From Bacteroidales bacterium (lineage in GTDB: Bacteria > Bacteroidota > Bacteroidia > Bacteroidales > VadinHA17): a DNA stretch of 64,000 bases. Position numbers and translations under genes: made by a program. The stretch is from the NCBI GenBank assembly GCA_016928075.1, contig JAFGLJ010000035.1, positions 1 through 64,000 of the forward strand, in the 5' to 3' direction. Of this stretch, positions 7,923-15,140 are shown piece after piece; position 1 is the stretch's first letter; every line of letters begins with the position of its first letter. A model generated the notes under the pieces. It saw only the letters and a program-made list of their open reading frames with translations, did not search any database and was not told the origin of the DNA.

Positions 7923-8063
7923 TTTATTCTATGTTAATAGATAATTGAATTAAGAAATGCAGCGAAAACCATTAAAGGTTATTATATAAAAATAAGTAAA
8001 ATATCTTAATTAATATAAATAATCTCACCAGTCCTTAGCCTTAGCCTCAGCCTCAGCCTCAAC
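7489..8063. mobile_element. Putative IVS-like element: four-helix-bundle gene between inverted GGCTAA/GGCTGA arms
   Basis: The left arm 7489-7517 and right arm 8033-8063 are inverted. Read inward, both contain GGCTGAGGCTAAGGCTAAGG, giving a perfect 20-bp inverted repeat about 520 nt apart. The only gene between them is four-helix-bundle copy 1. The arms abut the stop codons of that gene and of hisIE (3 nt away). Calling it a mobile element is an inference: no target-site duplication or transposase is seen. A transcript of the whole interval could close the arms into a long stem, as in 23S rRNA intervening sequences. Confidence 0.4.
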
Positions 8064-8065
8064 AA

Positions 8066-8665
8066 TCATATTTTATGTCGGGCTTTAAGGGCGGCGATGA
8101 TATCCCTGAAGGCGAAGCCTTTTGCATGGAGAAGGACGAGGAAATGGTACACCAGGTCGGCTGCCTCTTCGAGGAAAAGATCATTCCTGCCGTTGACAGC
8201 CTCAAGGATGAGCTCCACAGATTCCTCCCCGACCTTCTGTGATATTTTAGTCACTCCCTTATCAAATAAGCGTGCGGTATAAGATGTACCGGGATCGGCC
8301 TCTCTCCGTGATTCAATAACAGTCTCAAGGTAGGTTATGAACTCAAGGTTGTCTTTCTGGTTGACCTCAGCCCAGCAGGTGTCGTCACCAGTATGGCAGA
8401 CCGGTCCGTCAGGTATTGCCTTTGCAAGCAGGGTATCGCCATCACAGTCTGCTTTTATATCCACCAGCCTGAGATAATTGCCCGAGGTTTCACCCTTGGT
8501 CCACAGTTCTTTCCTTGAGCGGCTGAAGAAAGTAAGTTTTTTAGTTTCTTTTGTCAGCCGCAGGGCATCCTCGTTCATATATGCCAGCATAAGTACCTTT
8601 GACGTTGTGGCATCCTGCACTATCACAGGTACAAGCCCGCCATTCTTATTGAAATCAATATTCAT
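8066..8665 (-). CDS. hisIE: Bifunctional phosphoribosyl-AMP cyclohydrolase / phosphoribosyl-ATP pyrophosphatase
   Basis: This 199-residue protein performs steps 2 and 3 of histidine synthesis. Residues about 1-105 are HisI: MLAYMNEDALRLT, SRSRKELWTKGETSGN, and the metal-binding cysteines in KADCDGDTLL and CHTGDDTCW. Residues about 112-199 are HisE, an all-alpha MazG-like fold: ARLFDKGVTKISQKVGEESVE and EEAADLVYHFLVLL with the acidic residues that bind magnesium. It is the last gene of the his operon. The start is the ATG at 8663-8665. Its stop lies 3 nt from the right arm of the neighbouring repeat element. Confidence 0.96.
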   Translation of the reverse strand: MNIDFNKNGGLVPVIVQDATTSKVLMLAYMNEDALRLTKETKKLTFFSRSRKELWTKGETSGNYLRLVDIKADCDGDTLLAKAIPDGPVCHTGDDTCWAEVNQKDNLEFITYLETVIESRREADPGTSYTARLFDKGVTKISQKVGEESVELILEAVNGRNDLFLEEAADLVYHFLVLLHAKGFAFRDIIAALKARHKI

Positions 8666-8718
8666 TTTATTGTATGTTTCTCTTACCTAATCATAAATAT
8701 TAAACAGCAAAAATAATA

Positions 8719-10188
8719 TTATGTTCTTACTATTATACCATTCTGAGCCAGATAGTTTTTAACCTCAGCGATACTTATATCACCATAGTGGAAAAGTCCT
8801 GCAGCCAGTGCTGCATCTGCCCTGCCCTTTTCAAAGGCATCTTTAAAATGGGACAGTTTGCCTGCTCCCCCGGAGGCTATCACAGGTACATCAACAAGCT
8901 CGTCAATAGCAGCCAGCGCGTCATTTGCGTATCCATTACGGGTGCCATCATGATCCATCGAGGTAAAGAGCACTTCCCCTGCTCCCCTTTTCACTCCTTC
9001 CCTCACCCATTCGAACAGGTCGATTCCGGCAGGTATCCTGCCACCGTTGAGATATACTTTCCATCCACCATTTTCATAGCGGGCGTCAACTGCGAGAACG
9101 ATACACTGGCTGCCAAATTTACCTGCCATACTGTTTATGATACCGGGATTGCGCACTGCAGCCGAGTTGACCGATACCTTATCGGCCCCGTTTGCCAGCA
9201 TGGCATTCACATCGTCAAGGCCGGAAATACCGCCACCAACGGTAAAAGGGATGTTCACAGCTTCAGCAACTTTTCTCACCAGCGCAGACAATGTTTTTCT
9301 TTTCTCGTGTGTGGCGGTGATATCCAGAAAAACCAGTTCATCGGCACCCTCATCGGAATAGCGTTTGGCGAGCTCAACAGGATCGCCGGCATCGCGCAGT
9401 CCCACAAATTTCACTCCCTTTACCACCCTTCCATCCCTGACATCAAGACAGGGTATTATCCTGCGCGCCAGTGTTTCAAGGGGGTAAGGGTTCAGTGGTA
9501 TCCTCGACTCATAAAATGCCTTACCGCTGATAACATTTTTTATACCTGCATTATCCAGTTCCCTTAGATCATCAAGGCTGCCCAGTCCGCCACTGGCTAT
9601 GAGCTCCATCCCGGGATACCTGTCAAGTATATCTTTATACATTTTCACTGATGGCCCTTCCATGGTACCGTCGCTTTTGATATCAGTACATATGACTTTC
9701 TTTATACCTTTTTCCACGTAGTAATTGAGAAAATCAAACAGGCCTGTTGATGATGTTTCGAGCCATCCGCCGATAGCTATTTTGCCATTCTTCACATCAG
9801 CTCCCAGGATGATTTTCTCCGGGCCATACTTATTAAGCCATCCCAGAAAAACACCAGGCTTTTTCACCGCCACGGAACCTCCCGTAACCATTGCGGCCCC
9901 CGCCCTGAAGACTCTTTCAATATCGGCATCTGTTTTCACTCCACCCCCGTAATCGATGATAAGCCCCGTTGATCTGCGAATATTTTCCATGATATCAAGG
10001 TTGATTATCCTGCCCTGCCTGGCACCGTCAAGATCGACCAGGTGAAGCCTTTTGAATCCTGCTGCTTCAAACTTCCCTGCCATATCAACAGGATCAGTGT
10101 TGTATTCGGTAATGCTGTCAAAGTCACCCCCTGTCAGGCGGACACATTTGCCACCGATTATATCTATTGCCGGTATTATCTCTATCAT
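8719..10188 (-). CDS. hisAF: Fused HisA-HisF: ProFAR isomerase joined to the cyclase subunit of IGP synthase
   Basis: One 489-residue frame carries two consecutive half-barrel-duplicated (beta/alpha)8 enzymes. Residues 1 to about 238 are HisA, with [14 protein letters not shown] (catalytic Asp9), [15 protein letters not shown] (Asp131) and [11 protein letters not shown]. Residues about 239-489 are HisF, with [20 protein letters not shown] (catalytic Asp249), LAVDAR (Asp368), and the phosphate-binding TVGGGIS and VIASGGAG. There is essentially no linker: the segment [14 protein letters not shown] leads straight into the HisF first strand. Both active sites look complete. It follows hisH with a 4-nt ATGA overlap, and HisH is HisF's glutaminase partner. 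Separate hisA and hisF genes are the norm in Bacteroidota, so this fusion is unusual. Confidence 0.95.
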   Translation of the reverse strand: MIEIIPAIDIIGGKCVRLTGGDFDSITEYNTDPVDMAGKFEAAGFKRLHLVDLDGARQGRIINLDIMENIRRSTGLIIDYGGGVKTDADIERVFRAGAAMVTGGSVAVKKPGVFLGWLNKYGPEKIILGADVKNGKIAIGGWLETSSTGLFDFLNYYVEKGIKKVICTDIKSDGTMEGPSVKMYKDILDRYPGMELIASGGLGSLDDLRELDNAGIKNVISGKAFYESRIPLNPYPLETLARRIIPCLDVRDGRVVKGVKFVGLRDAGDPVELAKRYSDEGADELVFLDITATHEKRKTLSALVRKVAEAVNIPFTVGGGISGLDDVNAMLANGADKVSVNSAAVRNPGIINSMAGKFGSQCIVLAVDARYENGGWKVYLNGGRIPAGIDLFEWVREGVKRGAGEVLFTSMDHDGTRNGYANDALAAIDELVDVPVIASGGAGKLSHFKDAFEKGRADAALAAGLFHYGDISIAEVKNYLAQNGIIVRT

Positions 10189-10778
10189 AGTTTCAGAAAA
10201 TTATCCAGTATTTCAATCCCTGCTTCCCCTGACTTTTCAGGGTGGAACTGGCATCCGAAGAAGTTATCTTTTTCAATGGCTGCGGTGAAGCTCCCGTGAT
10301 AGTAGCTGTTAGCTGCAGTATATTCATTACCAGGGACATAATAGCCATGCACAAAATACATTCTTGTCCTTTCGTCGATGCCTTCAAACAGTCTCCCTTT
10401 AAGGTTGTCAATGATGTTCCACCCCATATGCGGCACCTTGATACCGGCTGAATTCCTTTTCCTGAAATAGGCCACCCTGCCTTTTAAAATCCCCAGGCAT
10501 TCCGTGTCTCCCTCATCGCTTGTTTCCATCATCAGCTGCATGCCCAGGCATATACCAAGCACCGGTTGTTGCAATGAAGGTATGAGGTTGTCCAGTCTTT
10601 TTTCCCTGATTCTTTTCATTGCGCTGATGGCATTGCCCACCCCTGGAAAAATCACTCTGTCGCTCCGGGAGATGGTTTTTTCATCGGCCGTAAGCACGGG
10701 GCTATATCCCAAATTTTTGCATGCACTGGCAACTGAAAAGAGGTTACCGGCTCCGTAGTCTATGATTGATATTTTCAT
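10185..10778 (-). CDS. hisH: Imidazole glycerol phosphate synthase, glutamine amidotransferase subunit
   Basis: A 197-residue class I glutaminase that feeds ammonia to HisF. The nucleophile Cys77 sits in [10 protein letters not shown], and the His179/Glu181 pair is in CQFHPEKSG. The oxyanion region reads FPGVGNA. The length is typical. The stop overlaps the ATG of hisAF by 4 nt, which suggests coupled translation of the two partner subunits. The gene is preceded by a gap of about 160 nt that holds a repeat block, the largest break inside the his operon. Confidence 0.96.
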   Translation of the reverse strand: MKISIIDYGAGNLFSVASACKNLGYSPVLTADEKTISRSDRVIFPGVGNAISAMKRIREKRLDNLIPSLQQPVLGICLGMQLMMETSDEGDTECLGILKGRVAYFRKRNSAGIKVPHMGWNIIDNLKGRLFEGIDERTRMYFVHGYYVPGNEYTAANSYYHGSFTAAIEKDNFFGCQFHPEKSGEAGIEILDNFLKL

Positions 10779-10831
10779 TTTACCATTTCAATTAAATATT
10801 AATATTTTAAACTAGCTGCTTTTAGTAAACA

Positions 10832-10912
10832 GGTGCCGGGTAACTGGGCACTGGGTGTCCGCCTTCGCTGGAAGCTTCGGCGGACAAGCTGGGTATCGGG
10901 TAGCTGGGTTGA
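10832..10912. repeat. CTGGGTA repeat interrupted by a hairpin, inside the his operon
   Basis: GCCGGGTAACTGGGCACTGG and CTGGGTATCGGGTAGCTGGG are two blocks of the same 7-8 nt unit in the same orientation. Between them is a hairpin at 10857-10885 with arms GTCCGCCTTCG and CTTCGGCGGAC. It separates hisCB from hisH by 161 nt, 28 nt beyond the hisCB stop. It has no gene and no terminator-like T-run. Confidence 0.6.
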
Positions 10913-10939
10913 GAAGTAATAATAAACCTTTCATAGTTA

Positions 10940-12583
10940 TCAGTATTTTGTGCTTTGTATTCTGTCATCTGTTATTTCCGCTGCCTGTTTAAGTGAGCGT
11001 GCGAATCCTTTAAAAACTGCCTCAATAATATGATGATCATCTTCGCCTTCCGCTTCAATATTAAGGGTGAAGCCGGCATTGTCTGCCAGTGACCGGAAAA
11101 AATGTTTAAACAAACTTGCAGGTACCCGTCCAACAGTATTATCATGAAATTTCACATTCCACACAAGCATATTCCTGCCGCCGATGTCAATTGTTACCAT
11201 TGCCCTGCTCTCGTCCATGGGCATTACAAAACCGTAGCGGTTCACTCCTTTCCTGTCGCCAAGCATTTCATTAAGCGCCTGTCCCATAGTTATGGCTATA
11301 TCCTCCACAGTATGATGCATGTCCACATCAATATCGCCCGATGCCCGAACCAGCAGGTCAGTTTTACTATGGAAAGCAAACAGTTCAAGCATGTGGTCAA
11401 GGAATCCCGAACCTGTCTGTATGTCGGCTATTCCCCTGCCACGGAGGTTGATATCAACGAGTATATCGGTCTCCCGTGTACGTCTTCGCTTTACCACCTG
11501 GTTGTCTGTTTGTTCCCCGGCCGGCTTACCGGCAAAGAAATTATTTATTTCTTCCACAAGAATCCTGTTCTGGTTCTCCGTTCCCACGGTTATCCTGAGG
11601 CATCCCTCACACAGGGGCATGCCGGAACGGTCGCGTACCACGATACCTTCGGCCAGCAGGTAATTATACAATTCCACAGGCTTGTCAACCCTGACAAGAA
11701 TGAAGTTTGCACTCGAGGGAAATACTTTTCTTATCCCGTCTATTTTCCCCAGTTCACCTGTTAGTTTTTCCCTGTTACTTATTATCCTTTGAACCTGTGA
11801 CCTGTAAATCTCTTCCCTGTCGAGAGCATTAAGACCTGCTGCAAGAGTGAGGCTATTCACATTATATGGCATTTTTATGGAGTTAAGCACCCTGAGGAGC
11901 TCCGGATGACCATATCCCATTCCCAGTCGTGCCCCTGCCATAGCCCGTGCCTTGGAAAAAGTGCGCAGGATAAAAATATTTTCATAGTCCTTTATCAACT
12001 GCAGAAAGCCTTCCGTTCCCGAGAAATCGATATACGCTTCATCAATAACAACCAGTCCGTCAAGCTGTTCAACGATCCTGTTCACTTCCTCTGATGGGGC
12101 AAGGATACCCGTCGGGTTATTTGGTGAACAAATGAAGATTATCCTGGTATCCTTATCCACGGCTTTCATTATTTCATCTGCGCTGAACATAAAGTCATCA
12201 CCGGGGAGCACTTCTTTCACCGCCACATTATTAGTTTCAGCCACCACCCTGTACATTCCGTATGTTGGTGGTACAGTAATCACATTAGATCTACCCGGCA
12301 TGGTTGTGGCTCTTACCAGGAGATCGAGTATTTCATCACTCCCGTTACCGATTATTATCCTGTCTGACTGAATACCGGTAATCCTCGTTATCCTTTCTTT
12401 CAGTTCATATTGCATGGGATCGGGATACCTGTTCATGCCTGTCACTCCCCTGAAGGAAGAACCGTATGGGTTCTCGTTTGCATCCAGGAAGATTCTTGCC
12501 CTGCCCGTGAATTCGTTCCTTGCCGAGGAGTAAGGTTTCATGGTAAGCAGGTCGGGGCGTATTATGTTTTTCAGTTTGGTCAT
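10940..12583 (-). CDS. hisCB: Fused HisC-HisB: histidinol-phosphate aminotransferase joined to IGP dehydratase
   Basis: A single 547-residue frame. Residues 1 to about 350 are HisC, a PLP fold-type I aminotransferase: FLDANENPYG, FICSPNNPTGI, VVIDEAYIDFS, and the Schiff-base Lys211 in RTFSKARAMAGARLG. After a linker of about 15 residues (KPAGEQTDNQVVK), residues about 367-547 are HisB imidazoleglycerol-phosphate dehydratase, with GSGFLDHMLELFAFH, DMHHTVEDIAI, DESRA and EGEDDHHIIEAVFK, all metal-binding histidine motifs. Bacteroides-type HisB usually carries an N-terminal histidinol-phosphate phosphatase domain. That domain is absent here, so the phosphatase step must be encoded elsewhere. The fusion joins genes that are neighbours in the usual operon order. 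Confidence 0.95.
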   Translation of the reverse strand: MTKLKNIIRPDLLTMKPYSSARNEFTGRARIFLDANENPYGSSFRGVTGMNRYPDPMQYELKERITRITGIQSDRIIIGNGSDEILDLLVRATTMPGRSNVITVPPTYGMYRVVAETNNVAVKEVLPGDDFMFSADEIMKAVDKDTRIIFICSPNNPTGILAPSEEVNRIVEQLDGLVVIDEAYIDFSGTEGFLQLIKDYENIFILRTFSKARAMAGARLGMGYGHPELLRVLNSIKMPYNVNSLTLAAGLNALDREEIYRSQVQRIISNREKLTGELGKIDGIRKVFPSSANFILVRVDKPVELYNYLLAEGIVVRDRSGMPLCEGCLRITVGTENQNRILVEEINNFFAGKPAGEQTDNQVVKRRRTRETDILVDINLRGRGIADIQTGSGFLDHMLELFAFHSKTDLLVRASGDIDVDMHHTVEDIAITMGQALNEMLGDRKGVNRYGFVMPMDESRAMVTIDIGGRNMLVWNVKFHDNTVGRVPASLFKHFFRSLADNAGFTLNIEAEGEDDHHIIEAVFKGFARSLKQAAEITDDRIQSTKY

Positions 12584-12605
12584 TGCAATAAGTGTTTGTT
12601 GTTTT

Positions 12606-13925
12606 TTACATCCCCCTGTCAGCTAACGCTGACTTCCCCCTTGCAAGGGGGAGCTTATTTCTGATACGTATGGCATTCACATGGGCGTCGAGGCTTTCTG
12701 CTTCGGCCATTTTCTCGACATAGGGGCCAATTGCCGCAAGTCCATTTTCCGACACTTTCTGAAAGGTTATTTTTTTCAGGAAGCTATCTAGAGACACCCC
12801 GCTCCATCCCCTGGCCATTCCATTGGTGGGCAGTGTATGGTTAGTACCCGATGCATAGTCACCAACACTTTCGGGACTGTAATTGCCCAGGAACACCGAC
12901 CCTGCGTTGACAACTTCCCCTGCCATTCCCTCGGGATCTTTAACGGAGAGTATCAGATGTTCAGGAGCATAGTCGTTCATCACTTCTATAAGTTCTTCCA
13001 TGCCGGGCACTATAATGGCTGCCGACACTTCCAGGGCTTTATCGATTATTTCCTTTCGAGAGAGATCTTTCTTTTGTTTTTCAAGCTCCAGGGCAACCTG
13101 TTCAGCGATTTCTTTCTTTGTTGTCAGCAATACGGCCTGGCTATCGGTTCCGTGCTCTGCCTGTGAGAGCATATCCGCAGCTATGAATGAGGGTTCAGCC
13201 GTTTCATCGGCCACCACCATCACTTCCGAGGGGCCGGCGGGCAGATCTATGGCAATGCCTTCCATAGCGGCAATTTGTTTTGCAGCAGTGACATACTGGT
13301 TGCCGGGACCAAAGATCTTGTCAACCTTAGGAATGGTTTCAGTTCCATAAGCCATAGCGCCCACTGCCTGTATACCACCTGCTTTAAATATTTTTGTGAC
13401 CCCTGTTACCTTTGCTGCATACAGAATGACGGGGTTTATTTCACCCTTCCTGCCGGGAGGGGTGCACATAATTATCTCTTTGCATCCCGCCACACGTGCG
13501 GGCACTGCCAGCATAAGGACAGAGGAGAACAGGGGTGCTGTTCCACCGGGTATATAAATACCTGCCCTTTCAAGAGGCACTCCCTTCTGCCAGCAATAAA
13601 TACCGGGCATTGTGCCGATCATTCTCGGTACTGTTTTCTGGCTTGCATGGAAAAGCTCTATATTTTCCATAGCCATTTTAATAGCTTCTTTCAGTCCGGG
13701 ACTTATACTACCGGCCGCTGACTCTATTTCTTCCGGGCTGACCCGGATATTTTCAAGCTTGGCACCATCATACCTGAGTGTGTATTCCGCCAAAGCCATA
13801 TCACCGCGTTTCTTTATACCTGTAAAGATTTCGTTTACAAGAGGTGCTATTTCAGACAGATCCTGCACGGGGCGCTTCAGAATCTGCCGTGTTTCATTGA
13901 TGTTAGTGTATTCAAATATTTTCAT
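12606..13925 (-). CDS. hisD: Histidinol dehydrogenase
   Basis: This 439-residue enzyme carries out the last two oxidations, from histidinol to histidine, with NAD and zinc. Motifs are GIYIPGGTAPLFSSVLMLAVPA, GPGNQYVTAAKQ, IDLPAGPSEVMVVAD, SQAEHGTDSQ and NHTLPTNGMA. I place the start at the ATG at 13923-13925 (MKIFEYTN), because the longer frame begins at a TTG inside the end of hisG. The last 13 or so residues (LPLARGKSALADRGM) are encoded by two palindromes at 12618-12633 and 12636-12651 and do not resemble the family C-terminus, so a repeat has replaced or extended the original end. Confidence 0.94.
   Translation of the reverse strand: MKIFEYTNINETRQILKRPVQDLSEIAPLVNEIFTGIKKRGDMALAEYTLRYDGAKLENIRVSPEEIESAAGSISPGLKEAIKMAMENIELFHASQKTVPRMIGTMPGIYCWQKGVPLERAGIYIPGGTAPLFSSVLMLAVPARVAGCKEIIMCTPPGRKGEINPVILYAAKVTGVTKIFKAGGIQAVGAMAYGTETIPKVDKIFGPGNQYVTAAKQIAAMEGIAIDLPAGPSEVMVVADETAEPSFIAADMLSQAEHGTDSQAVLLTTKKEIAEQVALELEKQKKDLSRKEIIDKALEVSAAIIVPGMEELIEVMNDYAPEHLILSVKDPEGMAGEVVNAGSVFLGNYSPESVGDYASGTNHTLPTNGMARGWSGVSLDSFLKKITFQKVSENGLAAIGPYVEKMAEAESLDAHVNAIRIRNKLPLARGKSALADRGM
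12618..12651. repeat. Twin palindromes at the hisD 3' end
   Basis: GTCAGCTAACGCTGAC (12618-12633) and CCCCCTTGCAAGGGGG (12636-12651) lie side by side inside the last codons of hisD. Both could form hairpins in the mRNA. There is no T-run after them, so a plain rho-independent terminator is unlikely, and the next gene follows 23 nt after the hisD stop. Confidence 0.6.
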
Positions 13926-13950
13926 ACCTGTGAATTTTACCTGTTTATTA

Positions 13951-14817
13951 TCAGACAACCATTTTTTCGATAGGGATGACCAGGATTCCCTGGGCTCCTT
14001 TTTCTTTTAACTGCCCTATCACTGCCCAGAAATCAGTTTCGCTGATAACCGAATGGACGGAGCTCCATCCTTTCAATGCCAGGGGCATTATAGTCGGGCT
14101 TTTCATACCGGGAAGTATTTTGCATATATCTTCCAGTTTCTCATCGGGGGCATTCAGAAGTATATACTTATTGTTCCTGCTTGCCAGCACCGATCTTATC
14201 CTGAAGAGTATTTCACCGGCGACAGCCTGCTTCGCTTTATTCAAGGCAGGGCCTTTCACAAAGCAGGCTTCAGATTTAAGTATAACCTCCACTTCTTTCA
14301 GCCCGTTTTTAAAGAGTGTGCTTCCTGAGCTCACAAGGTCGCATATGCCATCGGCAAGGCCGATATTGGGAGCTATCTCAACCGATCCGGATATTTCATG
14401 GATCTCTGCATCGATATTATTATTCATGAGATACTTCCTGAGAGTATTGGGATAGGATGTTGCCAGCTTCTTATTTTTAAACCATCCTGGGCCATCATAT
14501 TTCTCATTCCTTGGTATTGCCAGGGAGAGGCGGCATCGGGAGAAACCGAGTTTTTCCACCACCTCACATTCCTTTTCTTTTTCAATGACAACATTCTCCC
14601 CCAGTATAGCAATATCGGCAACGCCATCTTCGAGGTACTGAGGTATATCTGAATTCCTGAGAAACAGCACGTCAGCCGGAAAATCAAAGGCAGGAGCTAT
14701 AAGCTGGTCAAAACCATTATCAATTCTTATTCCGCATTCCCTGAGGAGGGATATTGACCCGTCGTGAAGCCTGCCCGATTTCTGCACTGCAATTTTTAAT
14801 TTTTCTTCCATATCCAT
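13951..14817 (-). CDS. hisG: ATP phosphoribosyltransferase (long form)
   Basis: A 288-residue HisG-L enzyme that commits ATP and PRPP to histidine synthesis. It has the periplasmic-binding-protein-like catalytic core (KIAVQKSGRLHDGS, DVLFLRNSDIPQYLEDGVADIAI, NIGLADGICDLVSSGSTL) and a C-terminal ACT-like regulatory domain from about residue 215 (KSPTIMPLALKGWSSVHSVI). That domain in this family mediates feedback inhibition by histidine. It is the first structural gene of the operon, 14 nt after the attenuator T-run, so both transcript attenuation and enzyme feedback are likely. The start ATG is at 14815-14817. Confidence 0.96.
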   Translation of the reverse strand: MDMEEKLKIAVQKSGRLHDGSISLLRECGIRIDNGFDQLIAPAFDFPADVLFLRNSDIPQYLEDGVADIAILGENVVIEKEKECEVVEKLGFSRCRLSLAIPRNEKYDGPGWFKNKKLATSYPNTLRKYLMNNNIDAEIHEISGSVEIAPNIGLADGICDLVSSGSTLFKNGLKEVEVILKSEACFVKGPALNKAKQAVAGEILFRIRSVLASRNNKYILLNAPDEKLEDICKILPGMKSPTIMPLALKGWSSVHSVISETDFWAVIGQLKEKGAQGILVIPIEKMVV

Positions 14818-14831
14818 TCATTTTTAAGCAT

Positions 14832-14867
14832 AAAAAAAGCCCGCCTTTGCTATATGCACCGGCGGGC
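14832..14867 (-). terminator. his attenuator terminator hairpin
   Basis: On the minus strand, GCCCGCC (14867-14861) pairs with GGCGGGC (14845-14839). An inner TGC/GCA stem extends it, and seven T residues (14838-14832) follow directly. It ends 14 nt before the hisG ATG and lies after the leader peptide stop, exactly where an attenuator terminator is expected. Confidence 0.9.
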
Positions 14868-14909
14868 CCTGGTTTTATTTTCTATATTATTACAGCATTG
14901 TGTATACCA

Positions 14910-14969
14910 TCATCCGCTCGCCGGAAGGCAAGTAACATGATGATGGTGATGTAATGCTATGTTATTCAT
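14910..14969 (-). CDS. hisL: his operon leader peptide
   Basis: A 19-residue open frame, MNNIALHHHHHVTCLPASG, with five consecutive His codons (CAT CAC CAT CAT CAT at 14951-14937). It is followed by a TGA stop and then the terminator. It is preceded at a short distance by a Bacteroidota-type promoter. Five His in a row immediately upstream of hisG is the diagnostic feature of a histidine attenuator leader. The peptide itself needs no function beyond being translated. The start codon ATG is at 14969-14967; no strong Shine-Dalgarno is visible, as is usual in this phylum. Confidence 0.88.
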   Translation of the reverse strand: MNNIALHHHHHVTCLPASG

Positions 14970-14987
14970 TTTTGTTTCCTGAGGGTA

Positions 14988-15020
14988 CAAATATATGGGA
15001 TTATTTTCTATATAAACAAA
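14988..15020 (-). promoter_or_regulatory. his operon promoter
   Basis: On the minus strand TTTG (15020-15017) is followed after 21 nt by TATATTTG (14995-14988), an exact match to the Bacteroidota sigma-ABfr consensus TTTG/TAnnTTTG. Transcription would start about 10-15 nt before the leader-peptide ATG at 14969. Confidence 0.75.
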
Positions 15021-15077
15021 TGGATCCTTGAAAAAGTTGAGAAAGGGCAGGGGGATGATGAATACCCAGTTCTTTCG

Positions 15078-15140
15078 TAAATCTTAAATCGTTAATCTAT
15101 AATCTTAAATCACAGAGCTCATCGCTCAGGGCTCATCGCT
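15078..15140. repeat. AATCTTAAATC and GCTCATCGCT repeats at the glpK 3' end
   Basis: AAATCTTAAATCGTTAATC followed by AATCTTAAATC, then GAGCTCATCGCTCAGGGCTC with a second GCTCATCGCT copy. The final codons of glpK (AMSPER and stop) lie within the second pair. Confidence 0.55.

Larger units (their letters stand above)
14832..14969 (-). promoter_or_regulatory. Histidine operon attenuator (leader, pause hairpin, antiterminator, terminator)
   Basis: Three competing pairings can be drawn on the transcript. Pause hairpin: CCATCATC inside the His codons (14946-14939) with GATGATGG (14914-14907), extended by AGCATT/AATGCT. Antiterminator: CCGGCG (14924-14919) with CGCCGG (14864-14859) in the terminator's 5' arm, with two more pairs beyond one mismatch. 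Terminator: 14867-14832. A ribosome stalled on the His codons would leave CCGGCG free, so the antiterminator forms and transcription continues. A ribosome that reaches the stop codon at 14912-14910 would cover that segment and let the terminator form. The pairings are read by eye; the mechanism is inferred from classical his/trp attenuation. Confidence 0.85.

Noticed and set aside
8788-9567. 259-codon open frame opposite hisAF
   Set aside because: It is antisense to the HisA/HisF coding region, has no recognisable domain, and both barrels are intact on the other strand.
12618-12651. Intra-operon terminator after hisD
   Set aside because: The two palindromes lack a following T-run and are inside the coding frame.
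13926-13958. Upstream TTG start for hisD
   Set aside because: It lies inside the end of hisG and adds residues not typical of HisD; the ATG at 13923-13925 begins the conserved N-terminus.
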